A DNA stretch of 64,000 nt, taken from Ohtaekwangia kribbensis. Its GTDB lineage: Bacteria > Bacteroidota > Bacteroidia > Cytophagales > Cyclobacteriaceae. The notes below the pieces were generated by a model. The model searched no databases. It had not been told where the DNA came from and worked only from the letters and a program-made list of their open reading frames with translations. Shown piece after piece: positions 1-8,441 of this stretch (its first letter is position 1; every line of letters starts with the position of its first letter). The position numbers and the translations under genes are program-made. The stretch is from assembly GCF_042676245.1 (NCBI RefSeq), contig NZ_JBHTKA010000008.1:124001-188000 (forward strand), given 5' to 3'.

Positions 1-1098
1 GATTTTCTTTCCGCATACAGTGCCGTTAACCAGGGCCACTGCCACCCGCGCATCATCAATGCTTTAATAAACCAGGCAAAAGAACTTACGCTTACATCGC
101 GCGCTTTCTATAATGATAAACTTGGTGTTGCCGAGAAGTATATCTGCGAAACCTTCGGGTATCAGAAAGCATTGTTCATGAACAGCGGTGCCGAAGCCAA
201 TGAAAGTGCCATCAAACTCGCACGCAAGTGGGGCTATACAAAAAAAGGTATACCGGATAATGAAGCGGTAATTATAGCCGTAAAGAAAAATTTTCATGGC
301 CGTACTACAACTATTATATCGGCCTCTACGGATCCTGATTCACGCAAAGGTTTCGGACCTTTTATGCCCGGCTTTGAAGTAGTGGCATACGATGATGTTG
401 ATGCCTTGGCAAAAGCACTTGCCAATCCGAATGTATGTGCGCTCTGGATCGAACCCATACAAGGTGAAGCCGGAGTATATTTACCAGCTGACGGTTATCT
501 GAAAGCAGCTGAACAACTTTGTCGCAAGCACAATGTTTTGTTAATGATGGACGAAATACAAACCGGTATAGCTCGTACCGGTAAATTACTCGCTTCCGAT
601 TATGAAAATGTTCGTCCTGATCTGTTGATACTCGGCAAAGCTTTATCAGGTGGTACAATGCCTGTATCGTGTGTACTGGCGGATGATGACATCATGCTCG
701 TGATCAAACCAGGCGAGCACGGTTCTACCTTCGGTGGCAATCCATTGGCCGCAGCGGTATGTATAGAGGCTTTGCAGGTAGTAAAAGACGAGAACCTTGC
801 AGACAACGCCATGAAGCTCGGTATAGTTTTCCGCGAGCGCATGCTGGCGCTTCAAAAGAAAACAGATCTCATCACGTTAGTACGCGGTAAAGGTCTACTC
901 AATGCAATTGTTATTAACGACTCACCAGAAAGTAAAACTGCCTGGAATATATGTGTGGACTTTATGAAGAATGGTTTACTGGCTAAACCTACACATGGTA
1001 ATATTATTCGCCTGGCACCTCCGTTGGTTATTACGGAAGAACAGGTGCATGAGTGTTGTGATATTATTGAAAAGAGTATGCTGAGTTTTAAGAGGTAA
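1..1098 (+). CDS. rocD: Ornithine aminotransferase (5' end cut off by the window)
   Basis: PLP-dependent class III aminotransferase that converts ornithine and 2-oxoglutarate to glutamate semialdehyde and glutamate, linking arginine and proline metabolism in the cytosol. The frame is open from base 1 without a start, and the first visible residues (DFLSAYSAVNQGHCHP) match an internal family segment, so roughly the first 45-50 residues lie outside. 365 residues are visible against about 400 for the family. The pyridoxal-binding lysine is in GKALSGG (codon 637-639), preceded by MMDEIQTG, whose aspartate contacts the pyridine nitrogen. NPLAAAVCIEAL near 739-774 is typical of the class. The gene converges on rlmB with a strong terminator between them. 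Other class III aminotransferases are possible, but the N-terminal text is characteristic of ornithine aminotransferase. Confidence 0.93.
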   Translation, partial: DFLSAYSAVNQGHCHPRIINALINQAKELTLTSRAFYNDKLGVAEKYICETFGYQKALFMNSGAEANESAIKLARKWGYTKKGIPDNEAVIIAVKKNFHGRTTTIISASTDPDSRKGFGPFMPGFEVVAYDDVDALAKALANPNVCALWIEPIQGEAGVYLPADGYLKAAEQLCRKHNVLLMMDEIQTGIARTGKLLASDYENVRPDLLILGKALSGGTMPVSCVLADDDIMLVIKPGEHGSTFGGNPLAAAVCIEALQVVKDENLADNAMKLGIVFRERMLALQKKTDLITLVRGKGLLNAIVINDSPESKTAWNICVDFMKNGLLAKPTHGNIIRLAPPLVITEEQVHECCDIIEKSMLSFKR

Positions 1099-1127
1099 GA
1101 AGTAAATACAAAATATACTATATACAC

Positions 1128-1167
1128 AAAGGGCTTCTCATGGATTATGAGAAGCCCTTTGTTTTTT
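1128..1167 (+). terminator. Intrinsic terminator after rocD
   Basis: A perfect 13-bp stem (1128-1140 pairing with 1148-1160) with a 7-base loop is followed by gtttttt. It lies between the convergent genes rocD and rlmB. The A-rich 5' flank may let it also serve the minus strand. Confidence 0.9.
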
Positions 1168-1180
1168 AGCTGGTATATAA

Positions 1181-1921
1181 TTATACTTTTATCTTCTGGC
1201 GGACTACTTCGTAGATGGCTACGCCTGCGGCTACGGATACGTTGAGGGAGCCGATCCTTCCTTTCATGGGGATCTTGGCGAGTTCATCGGCTTCGCGAAG
1301 TAATGGATCGGAGATGCCATCTTCTTCGGAGCCCATGATCAATGCTATAGGTCCGGTGAGATTTACTTCATACAGATCTTTACTCGCTTTTTCTGTACAT
1401 GCTACTACACGTATACCATTGTCGCGAAGCAGTTGCAACGTCTTCTTTAAATCTCTTTCACGGCACACGGGTAAATGGTTCAGCGCACCGGCTGATGTCT
1501 TCATGGCATCGCTGGTGATGGGAGCATTTCCTTTTTCGCCTATAACAATTCCGTCCAGCCCGGCACATTCGGCAGTACGTGCAATCGCTCCAAAATTTCG
1601 TACGTCTGTTATACGATCAAGCAAAAGAAAAAACGGCTCACGCCCTTCACTGTAAGCGCGATCAATCAAATTATCCAGCGAAGCAAAAGATACTGCTGCC
1701 AAGAGGCATATAACTCCCTGGTGATTTTTGGATGACATGCGCTTCAGTTTTTCCAACGGCACAAACGTGAAGGGCACGTTTCGGCTGCGCGCAGTAGTAA
1801 TAAGCTCTTTGATAAGATCGTTACTGAGTCCCGACTGGATCATAATTTTTTCAATCTCTTTTCCGGCAGCAATTGCTTCCATTACTGCACGGGTACCGTA
1901 GATCATATCTGATTTTTCCAT
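1181..1921 (-). CDS. rlmB: 23S rRNA 2'-O-ribose methyltransferase, RlmB/TrmH (SpoU) family
   Basis: SAM-dependent methyltransferase expected to 2'-O-methylate a guanosine of 23S rRNA (G2251 in E. coli). The 246 residues match the family length. An N-terminal substrate-binding domain covers about residues 1-75 (IYGTRAVMEAI near the start). The SPOUT catalytic domain has motif 1 as DVRNFGAIARTAECAG, motif 2 as ALIMGSEEDGIS, and motif 3 as PMKGRIGSLNVSVAAGVAIYE, the knot region with the SLNVS signature. It starts with ATG at 1921 and is divergent from the malic enzyme gene. RlmB is favoured over TrmH by the extra N-terminal domain and the GSLNVS signature. Confidence 0.92.
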   Translation of the reverse strand: MEKSDMIYGTRAVMEAIAAGKEIEKIMIQSGLSNDLIKELITTARSRNVPFTFVPLEKLKRMSSKNHQGVICLLAAVSFASLDNLIDRAYSEGREPFFLLLDRITDVRNFGAIARTAECAGLDGIVIGEKGNAPITSDAMKTSAGALNHLPVCRERDLKKTLQLLRDNGIRVVACTEKASKDLYEVNLTGPIALIMGSEEDGISDPLLREADELAKIPMKGRIGSLNVSVAAGVAIYEVVRQKIKV

Positions 1922-2041
1922 CGCAAGATGTTCGTGTTAAAGTATTTCAGCGTTACACAAGCCGTGTAACAGCGCGGCAAATTCCGCATTCTATTCCAGT
2001 TTTGAAAAAATATTGAAGCTTCTCTTTCAATATTCACTGAT

Positions 2042-2049
2042 TATATTTG
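2042..2049 (+). promoter_or_regulatory. Bacteroidota -7 box for the malic enzyme gene
   Basis: TATATTTG fits TAnnTTTG exactly and lies 17 bases before the ATG at 2067 in the rlmB/maeB divergent gap. No well-spaced TTG (-33) was seen. Confidence 0.6.
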
Positions 2050-2066
2050 GCGTCTAATTTCATACT

Positions 2067-4346
2067 ATGTCGATTAAGATCAGAAAGCAGGATGCCCTCA
2101 ACTATCACATGCAGGGTCAGCCGGGTAAGATTGAAGTTGTTCCAACCAAAGTATTGAGCTCACAGCTCGACCTCGCCCTGGCGTACTCGCCGGGTGTAGC
2201 AGAGCCTTGCAAAGAAATTCATGCTAACAAAGAAGATGTTTACAAGTATACTTCCAAGGGGAACCTGGTAGCGGTTATATCCAACGGTACGGCTGTACTG
2301 GGATTAGGCGACATCGGTCCCGAAGCTTCCAAGCCGGTAATGGAAGGTAAAGGTGTACTCTTTAAAAAATTTGCCGGCATTGATGTATTCGATATCGAGA
2401 TCGATGAGAAAGATCCGGATGCATTTATCAAGATCGTTAAATCACTCGAGCCTACATTTGGCGGTGTTAACCTCGAAGACATCAAAGCTCCGGAGTGTTT
2501 CAAGATTGAGACTGAGTTGCGCGAGAAGATGAACATTCCGATCATGCACGATGACCAGCATGGCACGGCTATCATTTCATGTGCTGCCTTGTTGAATGCA
2601 CTGGAGATTGTCGGTAAAAAAATTGAAGACATTAAGATCGTTGTAAATGGTGCCGGTGCTGCTGCTGTAAGCTGTACCAAACTATATATAGCGCTGGGCG
2701 CAAAGAAAGAGAACATCATCATGTGCGACAGTAAGGGTGTATTGAATGCTACCCGCACAGGTCTTGATGATATTAAAAAACAATTTGTACTCGATACGAA
2801 GATCAACACCTTGCAGGAAGCAATGAAAGGTGCTGATGTATTCATCGGACTTTCCGTTGCCGATGCTATTACACCGGAAGATCTGAACAACATGGCAAAA
2901 GATCCGATCGTGTTTGCATTGTCCAATCCGAACCCGGAGATCGATTACAACCTCGCTCGCAAAACACGCGAAGATGCTATATTAGCTACGGGCCGTTCTG
3001 ATCATCCTAACCAGGTAAACAACGTATTGGGCTTCCCCTATATATTCCGTGGTGCGCTCGATGTACGCGCTACTGAAATCAATGAAGCAATGAAGCTCGC
3101 TGCGGTATATGCACTGGCTGAGCTTGCCAAAGAACCTGTACCCGATATGGTTGTAAAAGCATACGGTACTGACAAGATACAATTCGGTCGTGAGTACCTA
3201 ATACCGAAGCCGCTTGATCCACGCCTGATTACTACGGTATCGCCTGCTGTTGCCAGAGCTGCGATGGATTCAGGTATAGCAAAATATCCTATTACCGATT
3301 GGACAGCCTATCACCACGAATTGCAACAGCGCATTGGTATCGATCAGAAACTGATGTCGCGTATTATTGATCGCGCCAAAAAGAATCCGAAGCGCGTTGT
3401 ATTTGCTGAAGCGAACCACCATAAAATTCTGAAGGCAGCACAAATACTGAAAGATGAAGGTATAGCACTGCCTATATTGTTAGGAAACCGTGAAGAGATA
3501 CACGCCCTGATTGAAGAGCACAACCTCGACCTGCACGATTGCCCTATATATTATCCGCGCGAGGATGACGATATGGTGAAGCGCTATGCCGAAGTACTCT
3601 ATAAGAAACGTCAACGCAAAGGGTTAACATACCTGGATAGCGTACGCATGATGCGCGAGCGAAATTATTTTGGCGCCATGATGGTGGAGTTTGGTGATGC
3701 AGATGCCTTGGTGAGTGGCCTTACAAAAGATTACCCCAAAACCATTCTGCCTTCCCTTCAAATCATCGGTACAGCAGATGGCGTTGAACGCGTTGCCGGT
3801 ATGTATATAATTACCAACAAAAAAGGAACATTCTTCTTTGCCGATACAACGGTTAACGTTGATCCAAATGCACAGGAGCTTGCCGGTATCATTGAACTCA
3901 CCGCACGCGGTGTGAAATTCTTTGATATGGATCCGCGCATTGCTGTGTTGTCCTATTCAAACTTTGGTTCGTCTAAGGGCGAAATACCCGAGAAGAGTCG
4001 CGAAGCGGTGCGTATTGCCAAAACAAAAAATCCTTCCCTGGTTGTAGAAGGAGATATACAGGCAAACGTAGCATTGAACACTGCTCTGCAACAGGAAACA
4101 TTCCCGTTCAGCGCGCTGGCAAAAGAAGGAGCCAACACATTGATCTTCCCGAACCTCGCCTCCGGAAATATAGCCTATAAATTACTGATGGAGATCGGAG
4201 GTGCAGAAGCGATCGGTCCGATCCTGTTAGGTATGAAAAAACCTGTTCACGTTCTTCAGCTTGGAAGTTCCATCCGCGAGATCGTAAACATGGCTGCTAT
4301 TGCCGTTGTGGATGCACAGTTGCATGAGCAGAACGACCATCTATAG
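2067..4346 (+). CDS. maeB: NADP-dependent malic enzyme with C-terminal phosphotransacetylase-like domain
   Basis: Oxidative decarboxylation of malate to pyruvate with NADP+, supplying NADPH and pyruvate. At 759 residues it has the MaeB two-part build: malic enzyme N-terminal domain (AYSPGVAEPCKEI near residue 38-50 and MHDDQHGTAIISCAALLNAL near 165-185), NAD(P)-binding domain (IVVNGAGAAAVSCTKL, about 190-205), then from about residue 430 a phosphate acetyl/butyryl-transferase-like domain ending near 750. In known MaeB proteins this second domain is regulatory (binding acetyl-CoA) rather than catalytic. ATG at 2067 follows a promoter box at 2042. A strong terminator at 4379-4413 ends the transcription unit. 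Confidence 0.95.
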   Translation: MSIKIRKQDALNYHMQGQPGKIEVVPTKVLSSQLDLALAYSPGVAEPCKEIHANKEDVYKYTSKGNLVAVISNGTAVLGLGDIGPEASKPVMEGKGVLFKKFAGIDVFDIEIDEKDPDAFIKIVKSLEPTFGGVNLEDIKAPECFKIETELREKMNIPIMHDDQHGTAIISCAALLNALEIVGKKIEDIKIVVNGAGAAAVSCTKLYIALGAKKENIIMCDSKGVLNATRTGLDDIKKQFVLDTKINTLQEAMKGADVFIGLSVADAITPEDLNNMAKDPIVFALSNPNPEIDYNLARKTREDAILATGRSDHPNQVNNVLGFPYIFRGALDVRATEINEAMKLAAVYALAELAKEPVPDMVVKAYGTDKIQFGREYLIPKPLDPRLITTVSPAVARAAMDSGIAKYPITDWTAYHHELQQRIGIDQKLMSRIIDRAKKNPKRVVFAEANHHKILKAAQILKDEGIALPILLGNREEIHALIEEHNLDLHDCPIYYPREDDDMVKRYAEVLYKKRQRKGLTYLDSVRMMRERNYFGAMMVEFGDADALVSGLTKDYPKTILPSLQIIGTADGVERVAGMYIITNKKGTFFFADTTVNVDPNAQELAGIIELTARGVKFFDMDPRIAVLSYSNFGSSKGEIPEKSREAVRIAKTKNPSLVVEGDIQANVALNTALQQETFPFSALAKEGANTLIFPNLASGNIAYKLLMEIGGAEAIGPILLGMKKPVHVLQLGSSIREIVNMAAIAVVDAQLHEQNDHL

Positions 4347-4378
4347 GGTTAAAAATCAGGAAGATTGAAAGATTATAT

Positions 4379-4413
4379 AGTATACTGTTTGCATAACCAG
4401 CAAACAGTATACT
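4379..4413. terminator. Terminator hairpin between the malic enzyme gene and the convergent membrane gene
   Basis: A 14-bp perfect stem (4379-4392 pairing with 4400-4413) with a 7-base loop is followed on the + strand by tctttag. It sits between convergent stop codons at 4346 and 4427. The T-run is weak, so it may work in both directions. Confidence 0.75.
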
Positions 4414-4426
4414 TCTTTAGTTGCTT

Positions 4427-7400
4427 CTACCCATCTTTTGGTTTGATGCTGAGCAATCCTCCGAAGCGTGTAATCAACGCTATAGCAGAGCCAAAAGCAC
4501 CGATCAGTACATTCAAATCACGGAACAAGTCTTGCTGGGCAATCGCTATAAATGCAATCAGGGCAATCAGTAAAATGATCAACACGGATTGAACTATATT
4601 CCAGCTTCCCCTACTACTTTGTTCTTTCTCCATTTGCACTTCTTCGTCTTCGTTCACGACCGACAGAATAAAGTTATTGAAGCTTCTGTTCATGATCTGC
4701 AGTGAATCATCTGCTACGATCACGCCTTTCTGAAGAAGCAGGCGAATAGTCTTTACGTTCTTGAGGTTTACATAGCGATCTTTCGCCAGATCGTGCAGCA
4801 GAAATTTCTCTGCATCAGAAAATGAATTCCAGAGTGAGTGATAATACGTATCAGCCAGCTCTTCAATTTTCAACACAAAATTTTCCTGGCACGGATAGGT
4901 ATTGGTTGTCTCATTGGGAATATGCGATGCCAGTGTCGGCAAATATAGGCCGTGATTAAGTTCGGATCGGATAAAGACATCGTCGGACAAGAGTGTATTC
5001 TCCTTCGACAACGGCTGAAAATACAGAACAAAACCACTCAGCATGTTCTTCCACATCTGCTCCGCGTGTTTATAGGTGCCCCACTCCGGTTTACTCTCAT
5101 CTATACGATCAAGAGCTTTCTCATAAAACTCAAGTATAGCACCAGGTTGCACCACAGAAGCAATAATGATCTTTCGATCCTCGTCCACCAGTTGCTGAAT
5201 GATCTTTAACTTATCATCATTGATCGTGTGATCGTCAATACCGTGCTCAAAATGTTTTATTACAATTACATTCTGCTTGTTGGCAGGAATCGCTTTTTTA
5301 AGATCGGCGCGTAAATTTATAACGCACGAAAAATTATTCAGCAGCAACTCTTTACCGGCATAAGGAAGTCCTACGATAAATATCCGGTTCTGATTCAGCA
5401 GATCTCCGTGACTGATTTCAGCATGTGAATCTTTGATAAGCCTGCTATCCAACACGACCCCTAACCCAAATATATTTCTGACAGCGAAAAGTGTAACGTG
5501 ATAAATGAGATAGAAAAAGCCCAGCAGTAATATAATGAACAGTACAAAGTAATTACTACCGTGTAAATCAAAGTAACTCCTTGTCACGGTATAATAACGT
5601 GGGGCGCCTTCATCGGGGATAAACTTCATCGCTACATTGCACTCATCTTCCGTCTCGTACCAACACCATTTACCATCACCGGCCGATGCCTGCAACACGG
5701 GAAATGTACTGTTCAGGATTTTACTCATCGGAGGGCGCGACAAAAACTCAAAGGTATATCTGTGTTTTGATGAATCCTGCGTATAGCCTTTCTCCAGCAC
5801 GCTTGTTCTTTTAAAATTACCGGTAACATCCAGGTAGTTACTTTCTTCGCCAAGTGTGTCAATCACATTCTTATAGGCAACAAGTTCTTTTTTCAGATCA
5901 GCATTCCGTTTCTCCTCAGCCTGCGCAATATCCCATTGGAGATACTTGGTCCATGTGAGTGACTCTTCATGATAGGCCATCCTGTAAAAACCAATAACCG
6001 GCAAAACAGAAACTACTCCAAGCCACAAAAAGATCATGACAAAATACAGGTTTTGCTGATGGCCCTTCACAAAATCAAAACCCGCTATCTTTTTTATACC
6101 CCCGATAAAATATCCGCTTAACAAGATGACCAGGAAGAATACCTGTACCCATACCGCTACGTCAAACCCATCTGCAAAGGGTGCTATAAAGAAGTTTACC
6201 AATACAATCAATATAACACTAAGCCAGACAAAAGAGTGGCGAATTATTTTAGCATCAGCGTCCTTCTTCCGAATATTCTCCCGTTCGAAAAGCAGGTATT
6301 GAAACACCAGTATATATAGCGGCAACACTAAAAATCCGAATGTAACAGAAGCATTGTGATCGATTAATAAAAATACCATCGACACTATTGCGAGTGTGCC
6401 AAGCGTCAAAATCGAGCGCGTATATTTCTCGCGTATCTCATGGCACAACTCCTTTGATTGCTCTTCGTTCATCTTGCGCGGACGAAGCCAGCTCAAATAA
6501 AAGCGCCTTATCTTCAACTTCGTAGGCCGGTATACGCTTACAAATTGCAACAACAGTTGTATACCTATAAGGGAAAACATTAAAAAGATAAGCAGGGACG
6601 CATAGCCCATAGTAAGCACCAGCGGAGATTTATAGTAATCGAGGTCGTAGAATGTAACCAGGTATAGCGGCAAATTGTCAATAGGCTGTATATACATCTG
6701 ATGCCCACGGTGATCATACGAAGCATCGAGTCCAACTTTCATTCTGCCTGCAATAGCAGCACGCATTTTTTCGTTGTGCTCGGTTTCTTCAAAAAAGTTC
6801 TCCTGCATATTGCGCAGTCTGTCGGAATGAAACCATACCTCGCCCTTATTGTCAATAATGCAATAACCAAATCCCGGGGGCAGAAGCGGAGCCATGATCG
6901 AATGTAGTTTGCTTGATACAGCGAGCACGCTTGCTTTGCCTCCTGACAATGGAACACCAAACCCGGCCGCGTTACGACCACTTCTGAAGGATCGTATAGA
7001 TTGCAATGAAAATTTTTGCTTCCCGTCATTCCCCGGAAGAGTCCACAGATCTCCATCCTTTGCCTTTATAAAATACTCGCGCGTGCCGAGGTTAAAACTA
7101 TTTACCGATTGTGTTGCCAATGTAAAAAGCTGATCGCCCCGCACATCAAGCCACATGACTTGATTGGTGAAGGGATAATGAAAGTTGCTGTTCAGCTTTG
7201 CTGTATCAGGAAGATAGGGATATGCACCTTGTGGTTTATTCTTCAACTTCAGGAAGAAAGAATCGCGCGAAAAGAAATTCTCATAAGCTATAGTCTTCCC
7301 CTCATCAGGCATAGCCGCGCTGTTCCTGATTGAATATAGCTGGTTATATATAGTATTCAGCTCTTGCAGAAATCTGGTCTTAACAGAATCAGACAGGCGC

Positions 7401-8326
7401 GTCAGGTCTACGCGCACAATGCCTTTATGACTAAAGAAATGATTTGCCGCCACCAGTATAAGCACTATCAAGGCCGTGCCTACAATAATCGAGAAGCCCG
7501 TAAACCATACATTAACAATGCGAAGCCGCTCAACAGCATTCATCACCACCAGCTTGAGTATAGGCATGGAAAGCAAAACAAACAGAAGCACAAGAATGGC
7601 GATACTGATTGTATAGGTATCTACTTCATGAATCTTGCGATTGAATGTGGACTCCTTGACTGCACCACACAAAACCCACGATTCATTATTTGATACCTGA
7701 ATTCTATTGGTAAATACTTTATAGGGTACACCAAAGAGATTAACATCGATAACCGGTGTACTTTCCAATCCGTTATCGACACTAAATAAACTATCGCGCT
7801 TCTTTATCTCGATACGATTATAGAATGTCTGATGGGCTATAGCGATCAAGCTATCCTTGCCTGCCATTTCCTTTTTTCCTTTGATAATTTTTACCAGAAA
7901 AAAATCATCGAAGCAGGATGATTGCGGCATAGCCTTGGCTAAAAAATCAGCAACAGATGTTCTTACCTCGCAATCGTCAATTCCTCGCTCCCGGAAATAA
8001 ATCCAATCGGGTTCCTTAGCAACATGGGAAGTAATACAATGCAGGTCTTGCGCTTCCAGGAGTTTGGCGAGCTGAGCATTGTCACCCGCCTGCATGCGCA
8101 ATTTGTCCGGAAATATACTCCTGTAATTCCTGATGGTAACTTCATAGTATTTCATCAGTTCAACAGAATTATCACCGATGCGCTTCAGCATCCGGTAATT
8201 CTGTGCTATTACGTCTGCTCGTCTCTCGCCAACATATACGAGCAGGTAATATGCAAACGCCAATCCTACAACAATTATCGTAGCGATAACTATCCAGAAT
8301 TTTTTGGTTAAGCCTGGCAGTTTCAT
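4427..8326 (-). CDS. Giant membrane protein: Cache-like sensor domains plus degenerate P-loop NTPase-like module
   Basis: 1299 residues, not assignable to a named gene. By hydropathy it has about 12 membrane segments: 11-32, 238-260, 274-296, 567-592, 637-656, 660-680, 696-717, 724-744, 760-780, 924-946, 1243-1263 and 1268-1288. The outer loop 300-565 resembles a Cache sensor domain (GYCIIDNKGEVWFHSD at 487-502, then LPLYLVTFYD). A first loop 33-237 and a third at 790-920 are also extracytoplasmic. Between 946 and 1243 lies a cytoplasmic domain with FIVGLPYAGKE (983-993), a Walker-A-like loop in which the usual Ser/Thr after GK is Glu. A hydrophobic strand NVIVIKHFE stands where Walker B would be, then a sensor-1-like strand RKIIIASVVQP (1051-1061), then a winged-helix-like stretch (1168-1222). 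It is the last gene of a four-gene minus-strand cassette, 115 bases after the M19 gene. Function unknown; ligand-gated signalling is an inference. Confidence 0.75.
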   Translation of the reverse strand: MKLPGLTKKFWIVIATIIVVGLAFAYYLLVYVGERRADVIAQNYRMLKRIGDNSVELMKYYEVTIRNYRSIFPDKLRMQAGDNAQLAKLLEAQDLHCITSHVAKEPDWIYFRERGIDDCEVRTSVADFLAKAMPQSSCFDDFFLVKIIKGKKEMAGKDSLIAIAHQTFYNRIEIKKRDSLFSVDNGLESTPVIDVNLFGVPYKVFTNRIQVSNNESWVLCGAVKESTFNRKIHEVDTYTISIAILVLLFVLLSMPILKLVVMNAVERLRIVNVWFTGFSIIVGTALIVLILVAANHFFSHKGIVRVDLTRLSDSVKTRFLQELNTIYNQLYSIRNSAAMPDEGKTIAYENFFSRDSFFLKLKNKPQGAYPYLPDTAKLNSNFHYPFTNQVMWLDVRGDQLFTLATQSVNSFNLGTREYFIKAKDGDLWTLPGNDGKQKFSLQSIRSFRSGRNAAGFGVPLSGGKASVLAVSSKLHSIMAPLLPPGFGYCIIDNKGEVWFHSDRLRNMQENFFEETEHNEKMRAAIAGRMKVGLDASYDHRGHQMYIQPIDNLPLYLVTFYDLDYYKSPLVLTMGYASLLIFLMFSLIGIQLLLQFVSVYRPTKLKIRRFYLSWLRPRKMNEEQSKELCHEIREKYTRSILTLGTLAIVSMVFLLIDHNASVTFGFLVLPLYILVFQYLLFERENIRKKDADAKIIRHSFVWLSVILIVLVNFFIAPFADGFDVAVWVQVFFLVILLSGYFIGGIKKIAGFDFVKGHQQNLYFVMIFLWLGVVSVLPVIGFYRMAYHEESLTWTKYLQWDIAQAEEKRNADLKKELVAYKNVIDTLGEESNYLDVTGNFKRTSVLEKGYTQDSSKHRYTFEFLSRPPMSKILNSTFPVLQASAGDGKWCWYETEDECNVAMKFIPDEGAPRYYTVTRSYFDLHGSNYFVLFIILLLGFFYLIYHVTLFAVRNIFGLGVVLDSRLIKDSHAEISHGDLLNQNRIFIVGLPYAGKELLLNNFSCVINLRADLKKAIPANKQNVIVIKHFEHGIDDHTINDDKLKIIQQLVDEDRKIIIASVVQPGAILEFYEKALDRIDESKPEWGTYKHAEQMWKNMLSGFVLYFQPLSKENTLLSDDVFIRSELNHGLYLPTLASHIPNETTNTYPCQENFVLKIEELADTYYHSLWNSFSDAEKFLLHDLAKDRYVNLKNVKTIRLLLQKGVIVADDSLQIMNRSFNNFILSVVNEDEEVQMEKEQSSRGSWNIVQSVLIILLIALIAFIAIAQQDLFRDLNVLIGAFGSAIALITRFGGLLSIKPKDG

Positions 8327-8330
8327 AAAA

Positions 8331-8423
8331 GCAGGTTATTGATTAAAAGCCAACATCTTTTATCCGATCGACTATCGGATTTGTTTATTAACCTGCTGCC
8401 GGTATTGACAAGATCACGGCAGC
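8331..8423 (-). other. Structured spacer before the giant membrane gene
   Basis: The 115-base gap between the M19 gene and the giant gene can fold into three helices on the minus strand. gctgccg/cggcagc pairs at 8395-8401 with 8417-8423. gcaggtta/taacctgc pairs at 8331-8338 with 8389-8396. Enclosed by the second is atccgat/atcggat at 8362-8368 with 8374-8380. The outer arm ends 4 bases before the ATG at 8326. There is no T-run, so it does not look like a simple terminator; a leader controlling translation or RNA stability is possible. Confidence 0.4.
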
Positions 8424-8441
8424 AAGAACCGTTGCTATATT

